Shown piece after piece: positions 24,601 through 33,269 of a stretch of 52,083 bases of DNA. Source of the stretch: an uncultured Oscillospiraceae bacterium. Its GTDB lineage: Bacteria; Bacillota; Clostridia; Oscillospirales; Oscillospiraceae. A program made the position numbers and the translations under genes. Each line of letters begins with the position of its first letter. Position 1 is the first letter of the stretch. A model generated the notes under the pieces. The model made no database searches. It was given only the letters and a program-made list of their open reading frames with translations, and was not told the DNA's origin. Location of the stretch: assembly GCA_934573735.1 (NCBI GenBank), contig CAKTMC010000015.1, positions 1 through 52,083 on the forward strand. Reading direction: 5' to 3'.

Positions 24601-26501
24601 TGAGCGAGGGAAAAGGTACCGGGCGCAGCGCCGCCACGGGGCGGAATAAATCCGTCACCGGCATAAGCGCCGCCTTCACCGGGCGCAGCAAGGCATATAC
24701 CGGCTCTCACGAGGCGCCGGCAGCGCCTAAGGAGAAAAAGCCGCGCCGGGAACGTCCGGTAAAGAAAAAGCTTCAAAAGGCGCCGTGTTCAAAGCGGACC
24801 ATATATATATACGGCATGGTTCTGGCGGCTGTTCTTATCATCGTGATGGCGCTGGTGCTCAAAAGCGGAGCCATTGAAAAGAGCTATTCGCGCTTTTACA
24901 GCAAGGGCTATGAGCTTTATGAGCAGGAGGACTATGACGGCGCGCTTGCATATCTTCGCAAGGCCTCAAGCCGCGACAAGACCGTGGAATGTGCGGTGCT
25001 TATGAGCCGCTGCTATGAAGAGCTCGGCAACATCGACAAGGCGCTTGAGCTTCTGCGTAAAATGGACACCACCAACGCGGAGATTGCGGCGCGTATAAAC
25101 GAGCTTGAGACTCTGCGCCGCGAGATACAGGACGCGGAGCTTATCGAGATAGCGGGGAAGCGGTATCAGCCCGACAGCACGGGGCTTGTGCTTGACGACG
25201 CAGGGCTTACAAACGCAGACCTTGAGAACGTCACAAGGCTGCGCGCACTCAGCAGCCTCTCACTTGCCGACAATGCGATAAGCGATATATCCGCTCTGCG
25301 TGAGCTCGGCGGGCTTACCACGCTGAATTTGAGCGGGAATAAAATCAGAGATATCTCCGCGCTGACCGGGCTTACCGGACTGCGCACGCTGTATCTCGAC
25401 TCAAACGGCATAAAGGACCTTACGCCGCTCTACGGGCTCAAGAGCCTGACGCTTCTCAGCGTAAAGGGCGTGAGTATGACGCCGGAGCAGCTTCTGGAGC
25501 TGTCGGAGGCTCTGCCGGGCTGCACCATATACTCCGAGGGTGAGCCGGGGAGCGCGATGGATATAAGCATAGGCGGCGTGACCTTCTGCTCGGAGGTCAG
25601 GGAGCTTGATTTGAGCGGCAGAGGCCTGAACGATATTTCCGCGCTTTCGGCGTGCAGCAAGCTCGAAAAGCTCAATATATCCGACAACAGCATTTCGGAC
25701 CTCAGCCCGCTTATGGATCAGCAGAGTCTGCGTGAGCTTGATATTACGGGCAATATCGTCTCCGACCTGCGTCCGCTGATGGGACTTGGCTCGCTTGAGC
25801 TTATCCATGCGGGCAGCAACGTCATAAGCAGCACGGTTGCCCTCGGCGCGCTTACGCAGCTTCGTGAGCTGACGCTGGACTCGAATAAGATAAGCGATAT
25901 TTCCGGGCTTTTGAAGCTTCGCAGCCTTGAAGAGCTCAGCCTGCGCGACAGCGGGATAGACGATGACACGGTGACGGCGCTGTCCGCGGTGAAGTCTCTG
26001 CGCTGGCTGAACATCGAGAATAACCCCGGGGTCTGCGGCGAGACGGTCGATGCCTTCCGCGACGCGCTCCCGGGCTGCTCGGTGAAGCACTCGACGCTTG
26101 TGTATCTCGTTGAGCTTGGCGGAAAGCAGTTTCGTGAGGATATAACGGAGCTGAACGCAAGCGGCTTAGAGCTTGTCAGCATTTCCGCCCTGGGCGAGTT
26201 TGACGCGCTGGAGCGGGTGGATTTAAGCGACAACAAGATATCAAATATCTATATCTTCGAGTGGATAAAGGGCGTAAAGTATCTCAATCTCAGCAGAAAC
26301 CGCATATCCGACCTGAATCCGCTTTTGAATATGGACGGTCTCGAGGTGCTGAACCTCTCGGAGAACGACATCGGCGACGTCCGCATACTAAGCCGCCTTA
26401 CATGGCTCAAGGAGCTGTATATTGCCGGGAACGGTCTGAGCGCCGAGCAGGTCGAGGAGCTTCGCTCCGCGCTCCCGAATACGACGATATACGCGGATTG
26501 A
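24600..26501 (+). CDS. Membrane-anchored TPR and leucine-rich-repeat protein
   Basis: 633 residues. Residues 1-65 are a basic cytoplasmic tail with Thr-Gly pairs at 7, 13, 20, 27 and 34, nearly every seven residues. TM helix 68-88. Residues 97-165 form a TPR-like pair (AIEKSYSRFYSKGYELYEQ, DNGALAYLRKA-like). From about 195 to the end run leucine-rich repeats of the 22-residue bacterial (internalin-like) kind, for example LSSLSLADNAISDISALREL, in three blocks separated by LPGCTIYSEG-type linkers. The repeats should be outside the cell, acting as a binding surface. There is no cleavable signal or sortase motif. Confidence 0.8.
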   Translation: MSEGKGTGRSAATGRNKSVTGISAAFTGRSKAYTGSHEAPAAPKEKKPRRERPVKKKLQKAPCSKRTIYIYGMVLAAVLIIVMALVLKSGAIEKSYSRFYSKGYELYEQEDYDGALAYLRKASSRDKTVECAVLMSRCYEELGNIDKALELLRKMDTTNAEIAARINELETLRREIQDAELIEIAGKRYQPDSTGLVLDDAGLTNADLENVTRLRALSSLSLADNAISDISALRELGGLTTLNLSGNKIRDISALTGLTGLRTLYLDSNGIKDLTPLYGLKSLTLLSVKGVSMTPEQLLELSEALPGCTIYSEGEPGSAMDISIGGVTFCSEVRELDLSGRGLNDISALSACSKLEKLNISDNSISDLSPLMDQQSLRELDITGNIVSDLRPLMGLGSLELIHAGSNVISSTVALGALTQLRELTLDSNKISDISGLLKLRSLEELSLRDSGIDDDTVTALSAVKSLRWLNIENNPGVCGETVDAFRDALPGCSVKHSTLVYLVELGGKQFREDITELNASGLELVSISALGEFDALERVDLSDNKISNIYIFEWIKGVKYLNLSRNRISDLNPLLNMDGLEVLNLSENDIGDVRILSRLTWLKELYIAGNGLSAEQVEELRSALPNTTIYAD

Positions 26502-26517
26502 ATATCTTATAATATAG

Positions 26518-26568
26518 CAAGCGCCATTGCCGAGCCCGGAAAGCCATGGGCGGCGGCAGCGGCGCTTG
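26518..26568. terminator. Hairpin between convergent genes
   Basis: CAAGCGCC (26518-26525) pairs with 26561-26568, GCCG with 26554-26557 and GCCC with 26548-26551, forming an interrupted stem with a 10-base loop. It lies between the LRR gene and the convergent Cys-rich gene; the T-run is weak on both strands. Confidence 0.5.
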
Positions 26569-26593
26569 AAATTTAGATGAGCTTGAATTACGA

Positions 26594-26995
26594 TTAAGCG
26601 CGCAGCGCCTCAAGCCGCGCAAGGGATTTTGACAGCTCTATCGTCTCGTCGCTTATCCGTACCGGCTCACGCTCGGGCACGACGTAGCTTTCGACGGGTA
26701 TGCGTATTTCCGTCATACGCTCCAGCTCGTGCTTTATGTAGTGGAGCTGAGTGCAGTGCGGCGAGCGGTCGACCGAGGCAAAGGTCAGGCTCGTTATCCG
26801 TCCCGTGCTCAGCATTGCGCCGAGCTTTGTCACCGCCATGTTGATGTGAGTCGCCTCAAGGCATAGCGAATAGACCTCGTCGCAGCGGCGGCGAAGCGTC
26901 TCATAGCCCTCCGGATGCGTCGAGGGGAGACAGGCGCCGCAGACCAGCACACGTCCGCAGGGCTCGTAAATGTTAAGACTCATCAGATCCTTCAT
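26594..26995 (-). CDS. Small conserved-looking Cys/His protein, unassigned
   Basis: 133 residues from an ATG with a textbook AAGGAGGT five bases upstream; the frame is open for 21 codons further up, but no ribosome site supports those. Cys13, Cys19, Cys22 (EPCGRVLVCGACLP) and a later SPHC at residue 81 could bind a metal or an iron-sulphur cluster. Other motifs: STHPEGYETLRRRCDEVY and ITSLTFASVDRSPHCTQLHY, followed by KHELERM. No signal or membrane segment. It is transcribed alone. I believe similar proteins occur in Clostridia but cannot name a family. Confidence 0.65.
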   Translation of the reverse strand: MKDLMSLNIYEPCGRVLVCGACLPSTHPEGYETLRRRCDEVYSLCLEATHINMAVTKLGAMLSTGRITSLTFASVDRSPHCTQLHYIKHELERMTEIRIPVESYVVPEREPVRISDETIELSKSLARLEALRA

Positions 26996-27063
26996 GCTGT
27001 ACCTCCTTGATAAAAAACCGGGATTTTTCGGCTCAGACGCCGACGGCTGTTTATTCAATGCTT

Positions 27064-27092
27064 ACTATAGCAGCTATTTTGCGTCACGGCAA
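27064..27092 (-). promoter_or_regulatory. Promoter of the small Cys/His gene
   Basis: Minus strand TTGCCG (27092-27087), 17 bases, TATAGT (27069-27064), about 65 bases before the start codon. Confidence 0.55.
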
Positions 27093-27252
27093 TATCCGAG
27101 CGTTCAGACTCCGTTAAGACGGAGAAAATTAAGATATAATTATACACATTCGGAGATTTGTATATATCTTTATTTTGCCGGGACGTTGTATAATAAATAA
27201 AATGGGTTGACATAAATTACTTGTTATAAATTTCAAAACGGGGGAGTTTATT

Positions 27253-29988
27253 TTGAAAAAGAGGATCGCAGTGCTGCTGGCGCTCGTCATGGTTTTCGGC
27301 ATTTTCTGCGCTGCTCCGGCAGGAGCGGACGGAGAGGAAGCAGGTGACGTGTTCAGTTTTCACACACGCAGCGGGGAGTACAGCTTCAAGGTAGGAGATA
27401 CGTTTACCTATACCTATTGGCTCAAGCTCAATCCCGACATCCTTGACAGTCTCAGCGCATACACGGGCGTCAAGGAGCTGTATCTCAAGAAGATGATCGG
27501 TAACATAATGTATGATACAGACTGCCTTTCCGTTGTCAGGACGGAGATGCCGATGTTCAGCGCGCTGCACAGCCGCGTTTTCCAGAGAAACGATGTGCTT
27601 GACAGCAGCATTATAGACGACAGCGTCCTTGACTTTACGAATGACGACCTCGGCTTCTATGCGCTCGGCAAGCTCAGCGACGCGGAGAAGAACGCCTTTA
27701 AGGAGACGAATATTGCCGTGCGCATCACCTTTAAGGTCACTGCCGGCAACACCGAGAGCTCCTATATGCGTACCCGTCTGCGCAACCTGACCTGCACCAC
27801 CGATACCGGTAAGGATATAGTCATCGTCCACAGAGATCAGTCCGTCTTTATCCCCTATGTCTCCTATGAGACGATAAACGACGAGAAGCCCAGCGTCGTG
27901 CTCAAGTCCATGGTTGACGACTGCGGCATGGACGTGCGCTTTATGGATGTCCTCGGTCAGACCCTTGACGGCAGCGGCATACGTCCCGACGGAGCTGCAA
28001 CGGTCGTCATGTACGGCTTTACGACCGACGGCCGCTACATAAAGCTCACCGGGAAATATACCGGGCAGAAGGTCGTCTGGTTCTTCGACGTTCCCTACGG
28101 GCAGTATTACGTAGAGTGCTACTTCACCGACACCGAGGGCAATTATTACGCGACTCCCGACCCCGAAAAGGCGGAGCACGTCAATGTCCCCGCAACCGGC
28201 GAGGTGCAGGCGCTGTGGCTTATCAAGGCCGACCCCTCCGAGGTCATGCGCGTCAATATCACGATAAACTGGGTCGGCGACAAGGGCTATGTGCCTGCCC
28301 GTCCCGATTATCTGCGCGCCGACCTCTATTCCGGCGCAACGACCTATATCACCCGCGCTATCTCCCGCACCGAGACGCAGGAGAGCATTAACTACGTCAA
28401 GATAAACGATACCGACGGCAATAAGATAGACTATAATCTCCGCATCAGCCCCATGAATACCGACAACCGTACCTCGCCCTATACCTTTGAGGTGGAAAAG
28501 ACGGGTGAGGATTACATAGTCACCGCGACCTATGTCGGGCTTGAGTCCGACCTCGGCGAGGTCAGCGGCGACGGACACTACTGGAAAACCACCGGCGAGA
28601 CGGAGCCGAGCTGCACGGAGCCGGGCAGCAAAGCTCAGATCTGCGAGGACTGCCATTCCGTGCGCAAGGTCGAGATTCCCGCGCTTGGGCATGACCCGAT
28701 AGTTGAGCCGGGACGCTCCGCCACCTGCACCGAGGCGGGTCTCAGTGACGGATATCACTGCGGACGCTGCGGCGAGCTTATCGCCGAGCAGGAGATTTTG
28801 CCCGCACTGGGTCACTATGAGGTCATCGACCCCGCCGTTGAGCCGACCGAGACGAGCCGCGGTCTTACCGAGGGCAGTCACTGCGGGCGCTGCGGTATAA
28901 TACTCAAGGTTCAGCAGGTCATTCCCGCCATAGGCGAGGAGATACCGGAGCATACGCACGTCTGGGATGCCGGCTGCGTCACGCTTGAGGCCACCTGCCG
29001 CAGTGAGGGTCAGATAACCTATTCCTGCGCCATCTGCGGCGAGCTCAGAACGGAGATCATCCCCGTTACCGACCATGTCACCGAGCTTCGCGGCTACCGT
29101 GAGCCGGGCTGCACCTACGGCGGCTACAGCGGAGACGCGGTCTGCGTCTACTGCGGCGAGCTTATCGCCAAGGGCGAGTACACCTCCCCGGCGGGTCATA
29201 GCTGGGGCGAGGATCTTGTCGTGCATCAGGCAAGCTGCGTCAGCGAGGGCGAGATAGTGCATACCTGCAAGGTCTGCGGCAGGACACAGAGCGAGACTAC
29301 GCCCAAGACCGACCATGCCCTTGAGCTGCGTAATTATAAGGCGGCGACCTGCACCGAGGACGGCTACACCGGAGATAAGGTCTGCACCGTCTGCGGCGCC
29401 ACCGTGAGCAAGGGTGAGCTTGAGAAGGCCAAGGACCATAGCTGGGGCGTCGGCAAGGTCACAAAGGGCGCCACCTGCAAGGCGGAGGGCGAGATGAGCT
29501 ATACCTGCACCGCCTGCGGCGAGATAAAGACCGTTCCCATAGAGAAGGCCGAGCATAAGACGGAGCTTCAAAACGCGAAGGAGGCAAGCTGCACCGTCCG
29601 CGGCTACACCGGCGACAAGGTCTGCACCGTCTGCGGTGAGCTTGTGGAGCAGGGCGTGTATATCGACCCCGCCCACGCATGGAATGACGGCACGGTTACC
29701 CGTGCGCCGACAAGCCTTGCCGACGGCGTGATGACCTATACCTGTACCAAGTGCGGCGCGACCAAGACCGAGAGCATACCGCACGGCAGCGGTCTTATTC
29801 CCGGCACGGGAGGCACCGGCGGTACGGGTGGTATCGGCGGTACGGGCGGCGGCACGACAATCAATCCCAGTGCAAAGCCCAAGACCGGCGATGATGCGTC
29901 CATGCTCGTCTTTACCGCGCTCATGCTCGGCTCTGCGGCAGCGGCTGCGCTTACGCTGAGAGGGCTCAAAAAGAAAAAATCAAGATAA
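27253..29988 (+). CDS. Secreted surface protein with ten CxxC repeats and a sortase-like C-terminus
   Basis: 911 residues from a TTG start with GGGGGA upstream. A signal peptide (MKKRIAVLLALVMVFGIFCA, cleavage near APAGA) leads into a cohesin-like or Ig-like beta region to about residue 430. Residues of about 450-842 hold ten modules of the form C-x5-8-C-x2-CG ending in P...GH or H, for example ATCTEAGLSDGYHCGRCGEL. A Gly/Thr-rich linker, then PKTGD at 876-880, a hydrophobic helix and KKKK form a wall-sorting signal whose first residue is Lys rather than Leu (KPKTG). Likely anchored to the wall by a class of sortase accepting this variant. Function unknown: adhesion or metal binding. Confidence 0.8.
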   Translation: MKKRIAVLLALVMVFGIFCAAPAGADGEEAGDVFSFHTRSGEYSFKVGDTFTYTYWLKLNPDILDSLSAYTGVKELYLKKMIGNIMYDTDCLSVVRTEMPMFSALHSRVFQRNDVLDSSIIDDSVLDFTNDDLGFYALGKLSDAEKNAFKETNIAVRITFKVTAGNTESSYMRTRLRNLTCTTDTGKDIVIVHRDQSVFIPYVSYETINDEKPSVVLKSMVDDCGMDVRFMDVLGQTLDGSGIRPDGAATVVMYGFTTDGRYIKLTGKYTGQKVVWFFDVPYGQYYVECYFTDTEGNYYATPDPEKAEHVNVPATGEVQALWLIKADPSEVMRVNITINWVGDKGYVPARPDYLRADLYSGATTYITRAISRTETQESINYVKINDTDGNKIDYNLRISPMNTDNRTSPYTFEVEKTGEDYIVTATYVGLESDLGEVSGDGHYWKTTGETEPSCTEPGSKAQICEDCHSVRKVEIPALGHDPIVEPGRSATCTEAGLSDGYHCGRCGELIAEQEILPALGHYEVIDPAVEPTETSRGLTEGSHCGRCGIILKVQQVIPAIGEEIPEHTHVWDAGCVTLEATCRSEGQITYSCAICGELRTEIIPVTDHVTELRGYREPGCTYGGYSGDAVCVYCGELIAKGEYTSPAGHSWGEDLVVHQASCVSEGEIVHTCKVCGRTQSETTPKTDHALELRNYKAATCTEDGYTGDKVCTVCGATVSKGELEKAKDHSWGVGKVTKGATCKAEGEMSYTCTACGEIKTVPIEKAEHKTELQNAKEASCTVRGYTGDKVCTVCGELVEQGVYIDPAHAWNDGTVTRAPTSLADGVMTYTCTKCGATKTESIPHGSGLIPGTGGTGGTGGIGGTGGGTTINPSAKPKTGDDASMLVFTALMLGSAAAAALTLRGLKKKKSR

Positions 29989-29998
29989 GACTTAAAAA

Positions 29999-30026
29999 GA
30001 TCCCGCCGTTCGGCGGGACCTTTTTT
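29999..30026 (+). terminator. Intrinsic terminator of the surface protein gene
   Basis: TCCCGCC-GTTC-GGCGGGA stem-loop followed by CC and TTTTTT, starting about ten bases after the stop codon. Confidence 0.85.
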
Positions 30027-30057
30027 CTGCCTTGCTATCTTACGGAAGCTCTGCAAT

Positions 30058-30073
30058 CTTACAAAAATGTAAG
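30058..30073 (+). promoter_or_regulatory. Bce-type regulator operator
   Basis: CTTACA-AAAA-TGTAAG is a perfect palindrome with a 4-base spacer. It matches the TnACA-N4-TGTAA pattern known for BceR-like response regulators that control peptide-antibiotic exporters. It stands about 90 bases before a peptide gene and a BceAB-type exporter. No Bce-type kinase/regulator pair is in the window. A half-site TGTAAG-like (TTGTAAGG) follows at 30088. Confidence 0.6.
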
Positions 30074-30164
30074 CTTAAAGCCCCCGTTTGTAAGGCAAAG
30101 CTATGGCAGCGCGGCGCCCTCTGCGGTACAATACGCTTGTAAACCAAGGAAAGGGGCAACAGAG

Positions 30165-30344
30165 ATGAAAAAAATAAAGAAAGCAAGCTGGCTTGATAAA
30201 ATCGACAGCATCATTCGCAGTGACAGCTCTTTGACCGAACTTATGCTGGGAGCAAGCATACTGTACGGCGTCTCCGACCCCTGCGGAGCCGTGTACTCCG
30301 CATGCGCCGCGATGTGTGGCAGTAAATACTGCAAGGAGAAATGA
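30165..30344 (+). CDS. 59-residue Cys-rich peptide preceding BceAB-type exporter
   Basis: Begins MKKIKKASWLDKIDSIIRSD and has four Cys in its last twenty residues (C40, C47, C51, C56: PCGAVYSACAAMCGSKYC). The first half is a charged amphipathic stretch, the middle (LTELMLGASILYG) is hydrophobic. AAGGAAAGGGG precedes the ATG, and the gene ends directly at the ATPase gene, whose ribosome site lies in its last codons. The layout recalls a leader-plus-Cys-core RiPP precursor, but no maturation enzyme is next to it and there is no double-Gly cleavage site. It could instead be a small membrane-associated partner of the exporter. Confidence 0.6.
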   Translation: MKKIKKASWLDKIDSIIRSDSSLTELMLGASILYGVSDPCGAVYSACAAMCGSKYCKEK

Positions 30345-30346
30345 CA

Positions 30347-31111
30347 ATGCCTATTCTCGAAGTAAAAAATCTGAAGAAAATCTATACCTCCCGCTTCGGC
30401 GGCAACAGCGTGCAGGCGCTTTCAAACGTCAGCTTCTCGGTCGAGAAGGGCGAATACGTCGCCATCATGGGCGAGAGCGGCAGCGGCAAGACGACGCTTC
30501 TGAACATCCTCGCTTCGCTCGATAAGCCGAGCTCCGGACAAGTCCTGCTCAACGGACGCAACATCGTCGATATAAAGGAGAAGGAGATATCCGCCTTCCG
30601 CCGTGACAATCTGGGCTTCGTGTTTCAGGATTTTAATCTGCTCGACACCTTTTCTATTCAGGACAATATCTTCCTGCCGCTGGTGCTCTCGGGCAAGAGC
30701 TACGACGAGATGAGCCGCGCTCTGGAGCCTATCGCGGTAAAGCTCGGCATACGCGATATTCTGCAAAAGTACCCCTATGAGGTCTCGGGCGGACAGAAGC
30801 AGCGCACCGCCGTCGCCCGCGCCCTCATCACAAACCCGCAGCTCATCCTCGCCGACGAGCCGACCGGCGCGCTCGACTCAAAGGCGACCGACCAACTCCT
30901 GCGTCTCTTTGAGCAGATAAATCACGAGGGGCAGACCATACTCATGGTCACGCACTCGACCAAGGCCGCCTCCCACGCAAAGCGCGTCATGTTCATCAAG
31001 GACGGCGAGGTGTTCCACCAGATATATCGCGGCGAGATGGACGAGGAGGCTATGTACGCCAAAATCTCCGACACGCTCAAGCTCCTCCAGAAAGGCGGCC
31101 GCGATGAATAA
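30347..31111 (+). CDS. BceA-type ABC transporter ATPase
   Basis: 254 residues. MacB/BceA-like single ABC domain: Walker A GESGSGKTTLLN, Q-loop FQDFNL, signature VSGGQKQRTAVARAL, Walker B LILADEPTGALD, and H-loop VTHS. It drives the partner permease in removing peptide antibiotics from their lipid targets (family role). An ATG at 30341 overlaps the upstream stop, but AGGAG is eight bases before 30347 and only two before 30341, so 30347 is preferred. It overlaps the permease gene by eight bases. Confidence 0.9.
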   Translation: MPILEVKNLKKIYTSRFGGNSVQALSNVSFSVEKGEYVAIMGESGSGKTTLLNILASLDKPSSGQVLLNGRNIVDIKEKEISAFRRDNLGFVFQDFNLLDTFSIQDNIFLPLVLSGKSYDEMSRALEPIAVKLGIRDILQKYPYEVSGGQKQRTAVARALITNPQLILADEPTGALDSKATDQLLRLFEQINHEGQTILMVTHSTKAASHAKRVMFIKDGEVFHQIYRGEMDEEAMYAKISDTLKLLQKGGRDE

Positions 31112-33137
31112 GCTCTTTTATCCCAAGCTTGCAGGGCAAAATATAATCAAAAACGGCAAGTTCTATTTCCCGTATCTGCTGACGGTTGTCGTCAGCGCGG
31201 CGGCGTTTTATATCATGACGGCATTGGCCTTTTACAGCAATCTGCCGGGGAAGCAGCGCTATGAGTATCTGATGATGTTTATGACGCTTGGCAGCTTTGT
31301 GCTGGCGCTTTTTATCGTGATATTCCTGAGCTATACCAACAGCTTTCTGATGAAGCGCCGCAGTAAGGAGCTGGGCCTGTATAACATCCTTGGCATGGGC
31401 AAGGGCAGCATCGGCCTTGTGCTGTGCTGTGAGTCACTGTACACATGGCTGTGCAGCGTCGTCATCGGCATCCCGCTCGGCATACTGTTTCAGAAGCTCG
31501 TGATGATGCTGGTCGGGCGCATTATGCGCTTTGACACGATGTTTGAGTTTTATGTCTCGGGTAAGGCGATCGGCTTGACCGCGGCGGCCTTTGCCGGAGT
31601 TATCGCCGTGTCGCTGCTGTGCAACCTCAAGCGACTCCATTTTCAGCGCCCCGTTGAGCTTCTGCACGGTGAGAACGCGGGGGAGCGCGAGCCGAAGACG
31701 AAATGGCTGCTCACGCTGCTGGGCATCGGCTCTCTCGGCACGGGCTATTACATTGCCGTGACAACGAAGGATGCGTTTGACGCACTCAGCGTGTATTTTC
31801 TCGCCGTAATTTTTGTCATTATCGGTACCTACTGCCTGTTTTCGGCGGTGAGCATCGCGGTTCTCAAGGCGCTGAGAAGAAACAAGAGATTTTATTATAA
31901 GACCGGCAACTTCATCGGCATCTCCGGTATGCTGCACCGCATGAACAGAAACGCCGTGGGTCTTGCAAATATCTGTATTCTCTCGACCATGGTGCTTGTC
32001 ATGGTATCGGCTACGTTATCACTCTATATCGGCACGGCGGACAGCGTAAATAGCCACTATCCCTCTGACCTTGCCGGAGTGTTTTATTATAACTATGACG
32101 ATAATTTTGATGCCGAGGGCACAGAAGCCGGGCTCATCGCCGCCGTGCGCGAGCAGGGGCTTGAGCCGACAAGGGTCTGGAGCTACAGCTATATGTCGCT
32201 TTATATGGTCGGAAATAACAACGAGCTTGCAAACATCGGAGACGGAAGCTCCGGCAGTACGGTGCTTACCGTCATGCTCACGGCGGCTGACTATGAGAGC
32301 ATATGCGGCAAAAGACTGACGCTTGCACCGGATGAGGTGATGTACGTCGGCGGCGACTCACGCTATGATACGCTGAATTTCGCATTTATCGACAAAAACG
32401 GCAGCGTGGAGCGATGCAGCTTCAAGACCGTGGAGCCCGACACCGAGTTTGAGATAGGCGAGTTCATGGTCACGGTGACAAAAGCAAGATATATCATATT
32501 CTCCGACATGGAGGCGCTGCGCGGTGTCTGGCAGGAAATCTGGAACACAAAGGACGAACTGAGCAGCGTTGTGCAAATGACGAGGCATATTTGCCTTGAC
32601 GTTTCGGGCAGCAACGAGCAGAAGCGCGAATGTGCCGTGGCGATATCCGATTGGGAGAATGTTCAGCCGCACGTTGCAGACAAAAAAATCGAGTGGCAGC
32701 GCTACTACGTTGATGAACAGTCCACAAACAGAGAGGAACTTTATTCGCTGAACGGAGGCTTTTTGTTCCTCGGCGGCTTCCTCGGGATAATATTTATGAT
32801 GGCGATGGTGCTTATAATATACTATAAGCAGATATCAGAGGGCTATGAGGATCGTGAGCGCTACCGGATTATGCAGCAGGTCGGACTGCAAAAGGAGGAG
32901 GTACGCAGCAGCATAAATAAGCAGGTGCTCATCGTGTTCTTTGCGCCGCTTGTCGTCGCGGCGGTACACGTCGCCTTTGACTTCAGCCTTGTGAAGCTGA
33001 TGCTTCAGCTCTTCGGCCTGATGAACGTGCAGCTTGCGATGTGGTGCACGGTTGGCAGCTTCGCTGGCTTTGCGCTGATATACGCGCTTGTGTATATCCG
33101 CACGGCAAAGGTGTATTATAAAATCGTCAGCGAATGA
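31104..33137 (+). CDS. BceB-type ABC transporter permease
   Basis: 677 residues with ten predicted membrane helices: seven within residues 18-308, then a 245-residue extracellular region (about 309-553), then three (553-578, 609-630, 645-667). This FtsX-like arrangement with a large loop between TM7 and TM8 is diagnostic of BceB/VraG permeases for resistance to lipid II-directed peptides and for signalling to a partner kinase. That partner kinase is not here. Gene start is inside the ATPase end. Confidence 0.9.
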   Translation: MNKLFYPKLAGQNIIKNGKFYFPYLLTVVVSAAAFYIMTALAFYSNLPGKQRYEYLMMFMTLGSFVLALFIVIFLSYTNSFLMKRRSKELGLYNILGMGKGSIGLVLCCESLYTWLCSVVIGIPLGILFQKLVMMLVGRIMRFDTMFEFYVSGKAIGLTAAAFAGVIAVSLLCNLKRLHFQRPVELLHGENAGEREPKTKWLLTLLGIGSLGTGYYIAVTTKDAFDALSVYFLAVIFVIIGTYCLFSAVSIAVLKALRRNKRFYYKTGNFIGISGMLHRMNRNAVGLANICILSTMVLVMVSATLSLYIGTADSVNSHYPSDLAGVFYYNYDDNFDAEGTEAGLIAAVREQGLEPTRVWSYSYMSLYMVGNNNELANIGDGSSGSTVLTVMLTAADYESICGKRLTLAPDEVMYVGGDSRYDTLNFAFIDKNGSVERCSFKTVEPDTEFEIGEFMVTVTKARYIIFSDMEALRGVWQEIWNTKDELSSVVQMTRHICLDVSGSNEQKRECAVAISDWENVQPHVADKKIEWQRYYVDEQSTNREELYSLNGGFLFLGGFLGIIFMMAMVLIIYYKQISEGYEDRERYRIMQQVGLQKEEVRSSINKQVLIVFFAPLVVAAVHVAFDFSLVKLMLQLFGLMNVQLAMWCTVGSFAGFALIYALVYIRTAKVYYKIVSE

Positions 33138-33196
33138 GGATGCTTGCTCCCCCCCTCTTTTTGAAAGGGAAAGGCAAGATTAAAACACAAAAAATT

Positions 33197-33230
33197 ACCC
33201 CCGTGGGTTCCTCTCGGAACCCGCGGGGGT
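33197..33230 (-). terminator. Bidirectional terminator, mainly for gdhA
   Basis: A 15-bp stem (ACCCCCGTGGGTTCC, one G-T pair) with a TCTC loop. On the minus strand TTTTTT follows within three bases, terminating gdhA; on the plus strand GTGTTT follows, 60 bases past the permease gene. Confidence 0.8.
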
Positions 33231-33269
33231 GCTTGTGTTTATGGATGGAGCGAAAAGTATTAAACTGAA

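Noticed and set aside
27207..27230. TTGACA...TATAAA as promoter of the surface protein gene
   Set aside because: The spacing is only about 12 bases; other TATAAT-like sites (27135, 27189) lack a -35. No confident promoter was assigned.
27217..29784. 855-codon minus-strand open frame opposite the surface protein gene
   Set aside because: Mirror of the repeat-bearing gene; the plus strand has signal peptide, repeats, sorting signal and terminator.
30165..30344. Lanthipeptide or sactipeptide precursor as a firm call
   Set aside because: The Cys-rich end is suggestive, but no modification enzyme or peptidase-type exporter is encoded nearby, and no double-Gly site is seen.
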